Of a stretch of DNA of 64,000 nt, positions 1-8,676 are shown one piece after another. The stretch comes from Acidobacteriota bacterium (lineage in GTDB: Bacteria; Acidobacteriota; Terriglobia; Acidiferrales; UBA7541), in NCBI GenBank assembly GCA_027307115.1, contig DAHUXN010000028.1:99356-163355 (forward strand). The letters run 5' to 3'. The position numbers and the translations under genes were made by a program. How positions within the stretch are numbered: the stretch's first letter is position 1; each line of letters starts with the position of its first letter. The notes below the pieces were generated by a model, which worked only from the letters and a program-made list of their open reading frames with translations, was not told the DNA's origin and searched no databases.

Positions 1-464
1 AAGCCACCAAGCGCGTCAATCAATTCCTCTGTGAGCGTTCGAGCGATGATCGCTACGCCACGCTCTTCTACGGCGTTCTCGATCCCGCCGGCCAGCTCGA
101 ATACATCAACGCCGGCCACGTGCCCCCACTCGTCCGCCGCGCTTCCGGTGAGCTCGTTGAGTTGTCCTCTTCGAATTTCCCCGTGGGCATGTTTGCCGAG
201 GCCGAATTCACCACTGAGCGCGTCGCGCTGCAGGCTGGGGACTTCGTGGTGATTTACACGGACGGCGTCTCCGAAGCCCGAAATATGAGTGATGAAATGT
301 ATGAACAGGAGCGCTTGAGCAAGCTCTTGTGCGAATTTTCCGGCTCAACCGCCGAAGAACTCGCCGAGGCCGTGCGCTTCGGCGTTCGCGACTTCACCGG
401 CGGCGCCCCGCAAGCCGACGACATCACCATGGTCGTCCTCCACTTCAAAGGCCCCTCCGCTTGA
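1..464 (+). CDS. SpoIIE/RsbU-type PP2C serine phosphatase, 5' truncated
   Basis: The reading frame is open from the window edge (first full codon at base 3) to a stop at 464, so only about 153 C-terminal residues are visible. They carry the block YATLFYGVLDP...YINAGHVPP followed by GDFVVIYTDGVSEA and a terminal DDITMVVL, which are the conserved PP2C-like metal-binding and core motifs of the SpoIIE/RsbU family. These enzymes dephosphorylate anti-sigma-factor antagonists or act in two-component-like outputs. The N-terminal sensor part is outside the window, so the input signal is unknown. A start at 120 is possible by codon but would cut the conserved domain. Confidence 0.85.
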   Translation, partial: ATKRVNQFLCERSSDDRYATLFYGVLDPAGQLEYINAGHVPPLVRRASGELVELSSSNFPVGMFAEAEFTTERVALQAGDFVVIYTDGVSEARNMSDEMYEQERLSKLLCEFSGSTAEELAEAVRFGVRDFTGGAPQADDITMVVLHFKGPSA

Positions 465-480
465 TGCTTCTGTGGCGCAG

Positions 481-501
481 GCCTGCCTGCCGAAGGCAGG
501 C
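481..501. repeat. Short REP-like hairpin
   Basis: An 8-bp perfect inverted repeat (GCCTGCCT / AGGCAGGC) with a 5-base loop lies just after the phosphatase stop codon and is followed by CTTCAGCCTGTGCT. It has no T-tract, so it is more likely a dispersed intergenic hairpin than an intrinsic terminator. Confidence 0.4.
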
Positions 502-629
502 TTCAGCCTGTGCTCATCTTTGCGACTGCTTCTGACTCGCCGCACTCCTAGCTAGCCTCGTCGCGCGCGCAGCTTGTACACTTTGTCTTGCGCGCCTCGG
601 TCCTAGCCCCAACGCGCGGTCGCAACCAG

Positions 630-1490
630 TTACGAACCGGTCGAGGAGTAATGGCGGGTGCCGAGATTCCACATGGAGATGGCAAAAATCAGAAAGCCCA
701 CGGCGACCACGGGGACGAACGGAAGGTATTCCGGAGTGACAGTGTGGCCCAGCAGGCGCACGCTGGGGTAAAACGACGCGAGGCCGAAGGGGATAATCCA
801 GCACAGGAAAAATTGCACCGCGCCGGAATAAATCGAAAGCGGGTAGCGGCCAAACGCGATCAAATTCCACACGGGCGGATGCACGCCGATGCGATCCTCG
901 AACCAAAAAGAAATTGTAGTGAGCAGCAAAAACACGGAGATGTAAATCACTCCGGCGCAGAGTCCCCAGAAAATCAGAAGCGAGAATTTGCCGGCGGTCC
1001 AGTGGATGTGAAGTTTGCGCGACGCGTACCACATGCAGAAAAGTCCCGTGGCGATTTCCTGCATGGACTCGACGCGAAACTGCTCGAAGAGCACCTGGAA
1101 CAAAGTGGAAATAGGACGCAACATCACACGATCGAATTTCCCCTCGATGATGTAGTTGTTGCCGAAGTCGTAGAGGTTCAGGCTGATGACGTTGAACATT
1201 CCGTAAGGAATCAGCGAAAAGCCGTAGAGGAAGATTTCCTCGGGAAGCGTCCAGCCCGCGAGCGCCGGGACTTTGTGGAAAAGCACGATAACAAATGCCA
1301 ACGCGAAGATCGTGGCGGCAAGGCTGGTCGCGGTCGAGACGATGAAATCGCCGCGGTACGACATGCGCATCTTTGCATACTGCGAAAAATATTCGCCGAA
1401 CAAAATGCAATGCCGCACAAATCCGCGCCACACTTGCCGCGCGAAATTTTCCTGATGCGCGCCGTCCATCGAGTTGTCCGCACTCGCCAT
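630..1490 (-). CDS. ABC-2 family permease (COG3694-like)
   Basis: A 286-residue integral membrane protein with about six hydrophobic segments (for example IVSTATSLAATIFALAFVIV and LLIFWGLCAGVIYISVFLLL) and no ATP-binding motifs. It resembles the DUF990/COG3694 class of ABC-2 permeases, which pair with a second permease (COG4587) and a daunorubicin-type ATPase. It lies 6 bp downstream of that second permease (1497-2315), so the two are co-transcribed. The matching ATPase is not adjacent; the best candidate is 7563-8585. The substrate cannot be read from the sequence. Confidence 0.85.
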   Translation of the reverse strand: MASADNSMDGAHQENFARQVWRGFVRHCILFGEYFSQYAKMRMSYRGDFIVSTATSLAATIFALAFVIVLFHKVPALAGWTLPEEIFLYGFSLIPYGMFNVISLNLYDFGNNYIIEGKFDRVMLRPISTLFQVLFEQFRVESMQEIATGLFCMWYASRKLHIHWTAGKFSLLIFWGLCAGVIYISVFLLLTTISFWFEDRIGVHPPVWNLIAFGRYPLSIYSGAVQFFLCWIIPFGLASFYPSVRLLGHTVTPEYLPFVPVVAVGFLIFAISMWNLGTRHYSSTGS

Positions 1491-1496
1491 GGTTCC

Positions 1497-2315
1497 CTAG
1501 CCGCCGTGAATCGTGATTTTCTGCGTCGCGCGTTCCCACCACCAGTGCGCCGCGAAAAGCAAAATCACCACCCACGCCCACTGCACGCACAGAAGCTTGA
1601 ATGCTTCGCGCGTAGAAAATCTGCCGAGATAAATCGAAAGCGGCGTGTACGCAATGTGTTCAAAGGGCAGCCACGCGAGCACTTTCTGCACGCCATTTGG
1701 AAAATACGTCATCGGAATCAGCAAGCCCGAGAGCAGTTCGATGAGCCAGTATTTCGCGCGAATCATCGCGAGGATCGATTTCAGCGGAATCGCACAGGTG
1801 CCGATCATAAAGTTGATCGCGCCCATCAAGAAAAATGAGCCAATCACGCCGATGATGAAGAGTGTTAAATCAACTCCTGACGCGGGTCCTTGCACCGGAA
1901 AAACCAGCGCGACGACGATGGCCGTCGGCACGGTGAGCAAGCCGAGGCGAAATGCCGATTCGCCCATCGCGCGGAAAATCCACATCCATTGCACCGAGAC
2001 GGGCTTGATCAAATCCATCGCGATCTTGCCCTCGATCACTTCATACGCCATTTCCTGGTCGATGGTGTTCCAGTAAAACGAGCGGATGATCCAGCCCACG
2101 CTGACGTAGGTGATGATCTGGGGCAGGTTGAAGCCTGCGATGGAGCCGGTAGTGTTCTTGAAAATCGCGGTCCAAATGAAATAGTAAATCGTCACGATGA
2201 AAAAATACGTGATGATGCCGGTGAAATAGCGTAGCCGAAACGCAAGGATGTTGACGAATCCAATGCGCGAAAATTCCGCATAAGGCACAAGCGCAGCTTG
2301 CACGCGCGACGCCAT
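1497..2315 (-). CDS. ABC-2 family permease (COG4587-like)
   Basis: A 272-residue permease with about six membrane segments (ITYFFIVTIYYFIWTAIF, FLMGAINFMIGTCAIPL and others). It has a charged loop containing EGKIAMDLIKPVSVQWMW; the neighbouring permease has the equivalent EGKFDRVMLRPISTLFQ, so the two are paralogous half-transporters expected to heterodimerise. The start is ATG at 2315. It is the first gene of a two-permease unit and is probably energised by the ATPase at 7563-8585. Confidence 0.85.
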   Translation of the reverse strand: MASRVQAALVPYAEFSRIGFVNILAFRLRYFTGIITYFFIVTIYYFIWTAIFKNTTGSIAGFNLPQIITYVSVGWIIRSFYWNTIDQEMAYEVIEGKIAMDLIKPVSVQWMWIFRAMGESAFRLGLLTVPTAIVVALVFPVQGPASGVDLTLFIIGVIGSFFLMGAINFMIGTCAIPLKSILAMIRAKYWLIELLSGLLIPMTYFPNGVQKVLAWLPFEHIAYTPLSIYLGRFSTREAFKLLCVQWAWVVILLFAAHWWWERATQKITIHGG

Positions 2316-2482
2316 TAGTTGTTGTCCCGGATGTTCATTTTATTCGCTGCTTGCGCGTTGCTCACGCTCACATCCTAACATACGCAGTGCACTGACTGAG
2401 TGGATGGGCGCATCTTGTATTCGCGGAAAGGAACGATCGCAACTACAAGAATGATTGGAGGGAGAATCGTGGCCGCAGACAG

Positions 2483-2510
2483 AAAAAAGGGGAGGCGATT
2501 GCGCCTCCCC
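2483..2510 (-). terminator. Rho-independent terminator of the TonB receptor gene
   Basis: A 9-bp perfect stem (GGGGAGGCG / CGCCTCCCC) with an ATTG loop lies 59 bases past the stop of the minus-strand receptor gene. Read on the minus strand it is followed directly by six T residues, a classical intrinsic terminator. It separates the receptor transcript from the two permease genes that follow in the same direction, so those need their own promoter. Confidence 0.85.
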
Positions 2511-2568
2511 TGTTGGGTTTTAGGTTCGCGCTGCTGCGAAAAGTGATCGCAGCAGCACAGGCTGAACG

Positions 2569-5500
2569 TTAGAAGGTGTACTCCACGCCAAACTCGCCGC
2601 GGAACGACTTGGGAATGGTCGTGCCAGACGGCGCGAGGAACCCGGCTGGCTTCTCGAAAGTTGACGAGCGAACATTGCCCGTGAAGTCATTTCCGAAGTT
2701 GGCCCGGTTAGTGATGTCGAATGCCTGGAAGATCAACCGCAAGGTACCCTTCTCGGCAAAATTGAAAGACTTGGTTACTCGGGTGTCGAGCTGGAAGAAA
2801 TCCTGCCCGCGCAAGCTGTCAAAGGGCACCATGATGCAAGTTGCGGCGCTCAGGCAAGTCTGCTGGGTCGAAACCGAGGCCTGGGCATAAGTGGTGAAAT
2901 CGCTTTGGTTCGACGTGGGAACAATGGCATGCGCTGCGCCATTGCGACCGCCAACTCCCAGTGTGTCGTGTCCGGCTGTTGCCGTGTACGGGCGCGCCGA
3001 GCCGAATTGCATGATCGGCGCCACATCAAAGCCCCAGGGCAAGCTGACGATGCCGCTGAGGGCGACGTGGTGACGTTCGTCATTGGGAACCGGACCGAAG
3101 TCTACTTTCGGGTTCCACGGATTGAACGGATTGACGGGGCGGTTTCCAAACGATGCGGCATTGCCATCCCAGCCTACAGCCTTGGAGAGGACGTAGCTAG
3201 CGTTCATCGTGAAATGCTGATTCATGCGGCGTGTGTAGGAAAGGTTCAATCCGTCGTACCGCGACCGGCCCTGGGACGCGGCGTCGTCCGACGCGCCGAG
3301 CACCGGCACGCCTGCGTTTGTGAACGCCTGCGTAAGCACTCGCGCGCCAGTGGCTGGATTGATCGGATTGAAGTTGAACGTATTGGCTTCGTGCAATCCA
3401 AGTTCGTGAATGTAATCGACTTCAAACGTGGAATAGCTATTGATTTCGTACGAGTAACCGAAATTCCACTGTTCAGAATATGGATTCCGGTAATTTGGAT
3501 CCATTAGCCGGCCTGTGGCGCCTGTCGGCAATTGAGTCGGCGGTGGCGGCGAAGTGGGCAGCGGATCGACGCCAAAACGCCAACTGGACAGGGGGATGCT
3601 CGTTCCTGGAACGTCGCAGACTGCGGGGTTGCAGCTCGTTCCTGGGCCGTTGGCCGTGATCGAATATGTGGTGGCAAAGATAGTCGGATTCGCTTGCTGC
3701 ATCATGAACAGCGGAATATTGATAAAGGTTTGGCCGAAATACAGGCCGTATCCGCCGCGCAGAATGTGCTTGCCTGTGCCAGTAACGTCCCAAGCAAAGC
3801 CAATGCGCGGGCTGATGCCGTGATTATCATCGTGTGGAATTTTAGAGGCCAGCGGGCTGCCTATGGCCTTCAACTCCTGATAGGTACGGTTGTTGGGGAT
3901 CTGGCTGCTTGCATAGAGGCCGATGTCTTTGTCCCAGCGCACGCCAAGATTCAGCGTGAAGCCTGAGCGGATCTTCCAGTCATCCTGGAAGTAAACACCG
4001 AACATCTTTGAAGCCAGGAAGAAGTCAGGATCGCCAGAAGCGCCGGTCATCGCACTTACGGCCCCTGCAGTGGCGAAACCATTGGGGTATTGACCGTTAC
4101 TGTTAGAGACGATGACAGACGGATTGTCGAGGAATGTCAGAGTTGGCACCGGTGTGAATTCGAACAAGCCCCCGAGGACCGGTTCCCAAACGAAGTCCAC
4201 GCCAGTGTGGAAGGTGTGAACGCCGTGGGTGATGGAAAGGTCATCTTTGAACTGCCACTTCTTCTGGATGGACTGTTGAGGCACGTTGCCGTTGGTGCCA
4301 AAGGTGCTGCCATCGGGGAAGTTGACTGTGAAGGGCGAGAACTTGTTGGTACCAATGACGTTGTTCCAATACTGATAGCCGGCGGTTGCGTCGTTGACGA
4401 CAGTAGGAGAGAGAACAGAGTTCAGCGACAGACTGGAGAGGATCAAGTGATTGGTGGTGAAGTTCCCGGCGGTCAGGTCATTGGAGTTGCCCGACTGATC
4501 ATTCAGACCAGTGTTGTTCTGTGCGTTGTAAGTAAAAAACATCGACTCCTTATCGTTGAACCGATGGTCCAAGCGGCCAGTGTAACGCCAGTCAAAATAC
4601 GGCGTGGGGATGACGGCGGCAGGCTGGGCGCCGATTGGCTTGGCGAGAGTCAGGCTTTGCAGCGCAAACGCGGCGATGGGGTCGGCCGTATGTTCGCGCT
4701 GACGCTCGAGGGCGAAAAAGAAGAAATCTTTGTCTTTGCGAATAGGACCGCCGATGTTGCCGCCGAACTGCTGGCGCTCGAACTGCGGTGTCGAAGAGCC
4801 GGGGGTCTGTGCAGTGAAATAATCGTTATGGTTCAGCGCAGTCTGCGTGTCGAAGAAGTAGCCACCCCCGTGGAACTTGTTGGAGCCGGCCTTGGTGATG
4901 ACGTTGATGGCGGCGCCTTCGCTGCGGCCGTTGGCGGCAGAGAAACGCTGCGTGGAAATGTCGAATTCTTGAACGGCGGAAAGAGGCAACTGCATCACGG
5001 GGCCGCCGACGGTGTTGTCCTTGTCGTCGATGCCGTTTACAGTTACGTTGACATTGCGGCCGTTGGAGCCGTTAACAGCAATGACGGCGACGCGATTTTT
5101 GGTCGGGTCATAAGAGTTGACAGGACGTGCACCGGGCGCCAAATAAGCGAGGTTGCCGAAGTCTCGTCCGTTCAGAGGCATGTTCTGGATTTGCTCTGGC
5201 GTGATGTTCATGCCGACGCTAGTCTTCGTAACGTCGACGAGCGGGGCTTGTTCGGTGACAGTGACCGTCTGCGAAACAGAGCCCGGCTCAAGAGTAAAAT
5301 TGAGGGTTGACGTCTGACCCACGATCAACTGCGTGGAGGCCACGGTGATGGTTTTAAAGCCGGCCATTGTGATTTTGAGCTCGTAGTTTCCGGCGGGCAG
5401 CAAGTCAAAGCGATACAAGCCGTCGCTGTTGGACTGGGCTGTGCGCACCGCACCGGTATCTTTGTTTGTCAAGGTGATCTGCGAGTTGACGACCACGGCC

Positions 5501-5628
5501 TGCGACTGGTCAGTGATCGTACCTTCAAGCGATGCGCTGGCGGTCGCTTGAGCGAAGGTACTTTGACTGCAAAGTCCGAGACTAAGAATCAGAACCGACA
5601 GGAATGCTAGTCCGCATAGCTTCTTCAT
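2569..5628 (-). CDS. Oar-like TonB-dependent receptor with N-terminal carboxypeptidase-regulatory domain
   Basis: About 1,019 residues. A signal peptide ends near FAQA, followed by a CarboxypepD_reg-like beta-sandwich (ASLEGTITDQSQAVV..., residues ~30-115), a plug-like region (PLNGRDFGNLAYLAPG; QRFSAANGRSEGAAINVITKAGSNKFHGG) and a long outer-membrane beta-barrel ending in FGVEYTF with a terminal aromatic. This architecture is typical of acidobacterial Oar/TonB-dependent transporters that import large substrates, often glycans or peptides. ATG at 5628 is preferred because GGAGGC sits immediately upstream; the upstream GTG at 5640 is part of that ribosome-binding site. It is monocistronic, closed by the terminator at 2483-2510. 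Confidence 0.93.
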   Translation of the reverse strand: MKKLCGLAFLSVLILSLGLCSQSTFAQATASASLEGTITDQSQAVVVNSQITLTNKDTGAVRTAQSNSDGLYRFDLLPAGNYELKITMAGFKTITVASTQLIVGQTSTLNFTLEPGSVSQTVTVTEQAPLVDVTKTSVGMNITPEQIQNMPLNGRDFGNLAYLAPGARPVNSYDPTKNRVAVIAVNGSNGRNVNVTVNGIDDKDNTVGGPVMQLPLSAVQEFDISTQRFSAANGRSEGAAINVITKAGSNKFHGGGYFFDTQTALNHNDYFTAQTPGSSTPQFERQQFGGNIGGPIRKDKDFFFFALERQREHTADPIAAFALQSLTLAKPIGAQPAAVIPTPYFDWRYTGRLDHRFNDKESMFFTYNAQNNTGLNDQSGNSNDLTAGNFTTNHLILSSLSLNSVLSPTVVNDATAGYQYWNNVIGTNKFSPFTVNFPDGSTFGTNGNVPQQSIQKKWQFKDDLSITHGVHTFHTGVDFVWEPVLGGLFEFTPVPTLTFLDNPSVIVSNSNGQYPNGFATAGAVSAMTGASGDPDFFLASKMFGVYFQDDWKIRSGFTLNLGVRWDKDIGLYASSQIPNNRTYQELKAIGSPLASKIPHDDNHGISPRIGFAWDVTGTGKHILRGGYGLYFGQTFINIPLFMMQQANPTIFATTYSITANGPGTSCNPAVCDVPGTSIPLSSWRFGVDPLPTSPPPPTQLPTGATGRLMDPNYRNPYSEQWNFGYSYEINSYSTFEVDYIHELGLHEANTFNFNPINPATGARVLTQAFTNAGVPVLGASDDAASQGRSRYDGLNLSYTRRMNQHFTMNASYVLSKAVGWDGNAASFGNRPVNPFNPWNPKVDFGPVPNDERHHVALSGIVSLPWGFDVAPIMQFGSARPYTATAGHDTLGVGGRNGAAHAIVPTSNQSDFTTYAQASVSTQQTCLSAATCIMVPFDSLRGQDFFQLDTRVTKSFNFAEKGTLRLIFQAFDITNRANFGNDFTGNVRSSTFEKPAGFLAPSGTTIPKSFRGEFGVEYTF

Positions 5629-6006
5629 TTTTGCCTCCACAAAATAATAACGAGCGCCGCCGAACGGCAGGCGATGAACCCTCTGTCCGCACGCGCGACC
5701 CGCTCAGGTAAGCCGACATGTGTCGGCGTGCCTGAAGTGGCCGAGGCTACGAGGCATCTTTGCAATGGCGGCGATGCAACGTGCAGCGTCGCCTACCGAA
5801 TTTTGTGCACTCTGTATACCAATATTCGGATTTGTCGACAAGGAAAATCTACTGAACACAAAATACGTCTCTTGTTATCTGCGATCAAATGCTGATGAGC
5901 CGCGACTCTTGTTCCCTGGCTACCATAACTTGTAGATTTGTACGTGAAACGGGATGTGGCGATTTGCGGGGAACCCGACCGAGCGGCACGGGGGAGAATG
6001 AACGAC
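5629..6006. other. Non-coding interval upstream of the TonB receptor
   Basis: This ~380-bp interval lies between the receptor start and the decarboxylase stop. It should hold the receptor promoter (minus strand) and is locally AT-richer around 5810-5940. No convincing -35/-10 pair, riboswitch or gene could be assigned. Small reading frames here lack ribosome-binding sites and recognisable protein features. Confidence 0.5.
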
Positions 6007-7449
6007 CTAGAGGGAGGATGCAGCGGCGCGGAGGAGGCGCCACGCGCGCTGGACGTGGGGCAACTCGGTAGTGGTTTGGCCGATGCAGAGGCGCAGGGTG
6101 AATTTGCCGTTCAGCTTGGTGTGCGTGAGGTAAAGATCGCCGCTGTGGTTGAGGCGATCCATGAGGGATTGGTTGGCGGCGTCGCCGGCGCGATGGCGGA
6201 AGCAGACGAGATTCAGCGGAGCGGGCGCGGCGAGTTCAAATTGTTTATCTTCACGGATCCAGGAAGCGAATTGCTGGGCGAGTTCGACGTGGCGGCGGAC
6301 GTGATGCTGCAAACCTTCGACGCCGTAGTGGCGAATCACAAACCATAACTTCAAAGCGCGAAAGCGGCGGCCGAGCGGGACGTGCCAGTCGCGATAATCG
6401 ATGACCGCGCCGGACTCCGTGGCCTGATTGCGCAGATATTCGGGCAAGACGCTCATGGTGTTGATGAGCGCTTTGCGATCGGCGACGTAAAAACAATCGC
6501 AATCGAAGTTCGTGAACATCCATTTGTGGGGATTGAAGCAATAGCTGTCGGCGAGTTCGAGGCCGTCGTGAATCCAACGGAATTCGGGGCAGAGCGCGGC
6601 TGTGCCAGACATGGCGGCGTCCACGTGCAACCAGATTTTGTGTTCGCGGCAGATTTCGCCGATGGCGCGAACGGGGTCCATGGCGTTCGAGGAGGTGGTG
6701 CCGACGGTGGCAGAGACGAAACAGGGCACGCGGCCCGCAGAGAGGTCTTGCTTGATTTGCGCGGCGAGGGTGGCGGGGCGCATGGCGAATTTTTCGTCGA
6801 CTTCGATGAGGCGCAGATTTTCGCGGCCCAGGCCGGCGATTTTCACGGCTTTTTCGATGGAGGAATGCGCTTGCGAGGATGTGTAGGCGACGAGGCGGCC
6901 GTCGCAGCCGCGTTCGTTGGAGGCAAAGCTGGTGGCGCGCTCACGCGCGGCGAGCAAAGCGCAGAGAGAAGAATTGGACGCCGTGTCCTGAATTACACCG
7001 CCGCCGTTGGTTGTCGACGAAAAACTTTTTGGGAGAGCAAGCATTTCGACGAGCCAATCGAGAACGTGGGTTTCGAGTTCGGTGCATGCAGGGCTGGTGG
7101 CCCAGAGCATTCCTTGAACGCCGAGGCCGGCGGAAAGCATTTCACCCATGATCGAGGGGAAAGAAGTGTTCGATGGGAAAAATGCGAAGAAATTCGGCGA
7201 TTGCCAGTGGGTGATGCCGGGGAGAATGAGTCGGTCGACGTCTTTCAACATCGTTTCGAACGATTCGCCTTTTTGTGGCGCGCCTTTCGGAAGGGAGGCG
7301 CGGATTTGGCCGGGCTTGGCTTGCGACATCACGGGAAGGGATTCCACACGTTCGTAATAATCGGCGATCCAGTCGACGATGGCTTTGCCGTGGCGGCGGA
7401 ATTCCTCGGGCGTCATGTGAAAGGTCGATTTGTCAGGCGTCGGTTTCAT
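6007..7449 (-). CDS. PLP-dependent aromatic-L-amino-acid decarboxylase family protein
   Basis: A 480-residue group II decarboxylase. HVDAAMSG holds the PLP-nitrogen-binding Asp, and SYCFNPHKWMFTNFDCD holds the PLP-binding Lys (about K309). The N-terminal region (MTPEEFRRHGKAIVDWIADYYERV) is the usual helical arm of AADC/tyrosine/tryptophan decarboxylases. The open frame extends much further upstream, but ATG at 7449 gives the family length; codons upstream of it translate a dispersed repeat (7462-7500). The enzyme would convert an aromatic amino acid to its amine and CO2. It lies between an ABC ATPase and a TonB receptor on the same strand; whether it is functionally linked to them is unknown. 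Confidence 0.9.
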   Translation of the reverse strand: MKPTPDKSTFHMTPEEFRRHGKAIVDWIADYYERVESLPVMSQAKPGQIRASLPKGAPQKGESFETMLKDVDRLILPGITHWQSPNFFAFFPSNTSFPSIMGEMLSAGLGVQGMLWATSPACTELETHVLDWLVEMLALPKSFSSTTNGGGVIQDTASNSSLCALLAARERATSFASNERGCDGRLVAYTSSQAHSSIEKAVKIAGLGRENLRLIEVDEKFAMRPATLAAQIKQDLSAGRVPCFVSATVGTTSSNAMDPVRAIGEICREHKIWLHVDAAMSGTAALCPEFRWIHDGLELADSYCFNPHKWMFTNFDCDCFYVADRKALINTMSVLPEYLRNQATESGAVIDYRDWHVPLGRRFRALKLWFVIRHYGVEGLQHHVRRHVELAQQFASWIREDKQFELAAPAPLNLVCFRHRAGDAANQSLMDRLNHSGDLYLTHTKLNGKFTLRLCIGQTTTELPHVQRAWRLLRAAASSL

Positions 7450-7461
7450 TTGTTTCGAAAC

Positions 7462-7500
7462 AGCAGATCCCTCGCCGCGTGGCGGCTCGGGATGACAGTG
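7462..7500. repeat. Dispersed intergenic repeat, copy 1
   Basis: The sequence AGCAGATCCCTCGCCGCGTG continuing as GCGGCTC and then GGGATGAC recurs at 59,481-59,539 in the gap before the ROK kinase. In the minus direction it would translate as CHPEPPRGEGSA, a nonsense peptide often seen at mis-extended N-termini. It is probably a dispersed non-coding repeat. Confidence 0.6.
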
Positions 7501-7562
7501 ATGAGGGGTCTCCGCATAAACTACGGAGGCCCGCCCTGCAAAATCATTTCGCCGCACCAGTG

Positions 7563-8585
7563 CTAGAGGGCGACTTCGTGGAGGGCTTCGCCGGCGTAGA
7601 TGCGCTTGACGACCTCCTCGATAGGCTCGTCCTCGATGAGCAGGTCGCGGACTTCGACTGTGTCCAGAATTTGACGGATCAAATTCGCGGTAGAGACTTT
7701 CAAGCGGTCGAAGCGAATGCGATAGGTGAGCGGGTCGACTTGTTCGAGATCGAGACCATCTCGGGCGATCGATTGCACGCGGGCGAGCTGTTCCGAGTCT
7801 TTCACGGCGAATTTGATTTGCTTCGTGCGCAGCAATTTTTGTTTGAGCAAGTCGAGTGGGCCGTCGTAGAGCAGGCGGCCGTGGTCGATGATCATGATGC
7901 GGCGGCAAAGCTCCTCGATGTCGTCGAGGTCGTGGGTGGTGAGCAGTACGGTGGTTTGAAATTCGCGATTGATGGCGCGCAGGAATTTGCGAATCTGATC
8001 TTTGGCGACAACGTCGAGGCCGATAGTCGGCTCGTCCAAAAAAAGCAGCGGGGGATTGTGGAGCAGCGCGGCGGCGAGATCGCAACGCATGCGCTCGCCG
8101 AGGGAAAGTTTGCGAACAGGCGTGTACAAATAATCCTGAATGCCGAGGATTTGATTAAATTTTTCCATGCGCTCGCGGAAGTCGCGTTCGGAGACTTCGT
8201 AGATGCGGCGAAGGAGCTTGAAGGATTCGACGACGGCGATGTCCCACCAGAGCTGTGTGCGCTGGCCGAAAACGACGCCGATGGTTTTCACATACTGGCG
8301 GCGCTGTTTATATGGAACGAAACCGTTGACGCGGGCTTCGCCGGAAGTGGGCATCAAAATGCCGGTGAGCATTTTTATGCTGGTGGATTTTCCGGCGCCG
8401 TTGGGGCCAATGTAGCCGACCATTTCGCCGCGCGCGATTTCGAAGCTGACTTTATCGACGGCGCTGACCGTCAAATAATCGCGGACGAAAAGATTTTGGA
8501 TCGAGCCCCAGACGCCTTCGCGGCGGCGAAAGGTGCGGAAGTCCTTGGAGAGTTCGCGGACGTTGATGAGCGGGCCGTCAAGCAT
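7563..8585 (-). CDS. ABC transporter ATP-binding protein (daunorubicin-type)
   Basis: A 340-residue ATPase with Walker A GPNGAGKST (residues 60-68), ABC signature LSLGERMR, Walker B LLFLDEPTIGLD and switch His in TTHD. A C-terminal extension of about 100 residues follows the nucleotide-binding domain, as in ATPases that partner COG3694/COG4587 permeases. Those permeases are present, but 5.2 kb away at 630-2315, separated by the decarboxylase and TonB receptor. The start is ATG at 8585. The neighbouring exporter at 8677-10601 has its own ATPase. Confidence 0.9.
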   Translation of the reverse strand: MLDGPLINVRELSKDFRTFRRREGVWGSIQNLFVRDYLTVSAVDKVSFEIARGEMVGYIGPNGAGKSTSIKMLTGILMPTSGEARVNGFVPYKQRRQYVKTIGVVFGQRTQLWWDIAVVESFKLLRRIYEVSERDFRERMEKFNQILGIQDYLYTPVRKLSLGERMRCDLAAALLHNPPLLFLDEPTIGLDVVAKDQIRKFLRAINREFQTTVLLTTHDLDDIEELCRRIMIIDHGRLLYDGPLDLLKQKLLRTKQIKFAVKDSEQLARVQSIARDGLDLEQVDPLTYRIRFDRLKVSTANLIRQILDTVEVRDLLIEDEPIEEVVKRIYAGEALHEVAL

Positions 8586-8676
8586 TGCGCCAGCGATTCT
8601 AGCACGGAGCGTTTCTTTGGGAAGAAGCGCTCGATGTCACAGCACGGTACGCAGCGGAGTGCGCGAACGGATTGAG

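Noticed and set aside
588..1838. 416-codon plus-strand frame over the permease genes
   Set aside because: It is antisense to two clear membrane-protein genes, is rich in His/Arg/Glu with no domain pattern, and arises from high-GC codon bias.
4090..5310. 406-codon plus-strand frame inside the TonB receptor
   Set aside because: Antisense shadow of a well-supported receptor; no ribosome-binding site or recognisable motif.
5674..5935. Small frames upstream of the TonB receptor
   Set aside because: Overlapping short frames without ribosome-binding sites or protein-like features in a probable promoter region.
6382..7566. 394-codon plus-strand frame over the decarboxylase
   Set aside because: Antisense to a gene with all PLP-binding residues; composition is that of a shadow frame.
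7275..8675. 466-codon plus-strand frame over the ABC ATPase
   Set aside because: Antisense to an ATPase with intact Walker motifs.
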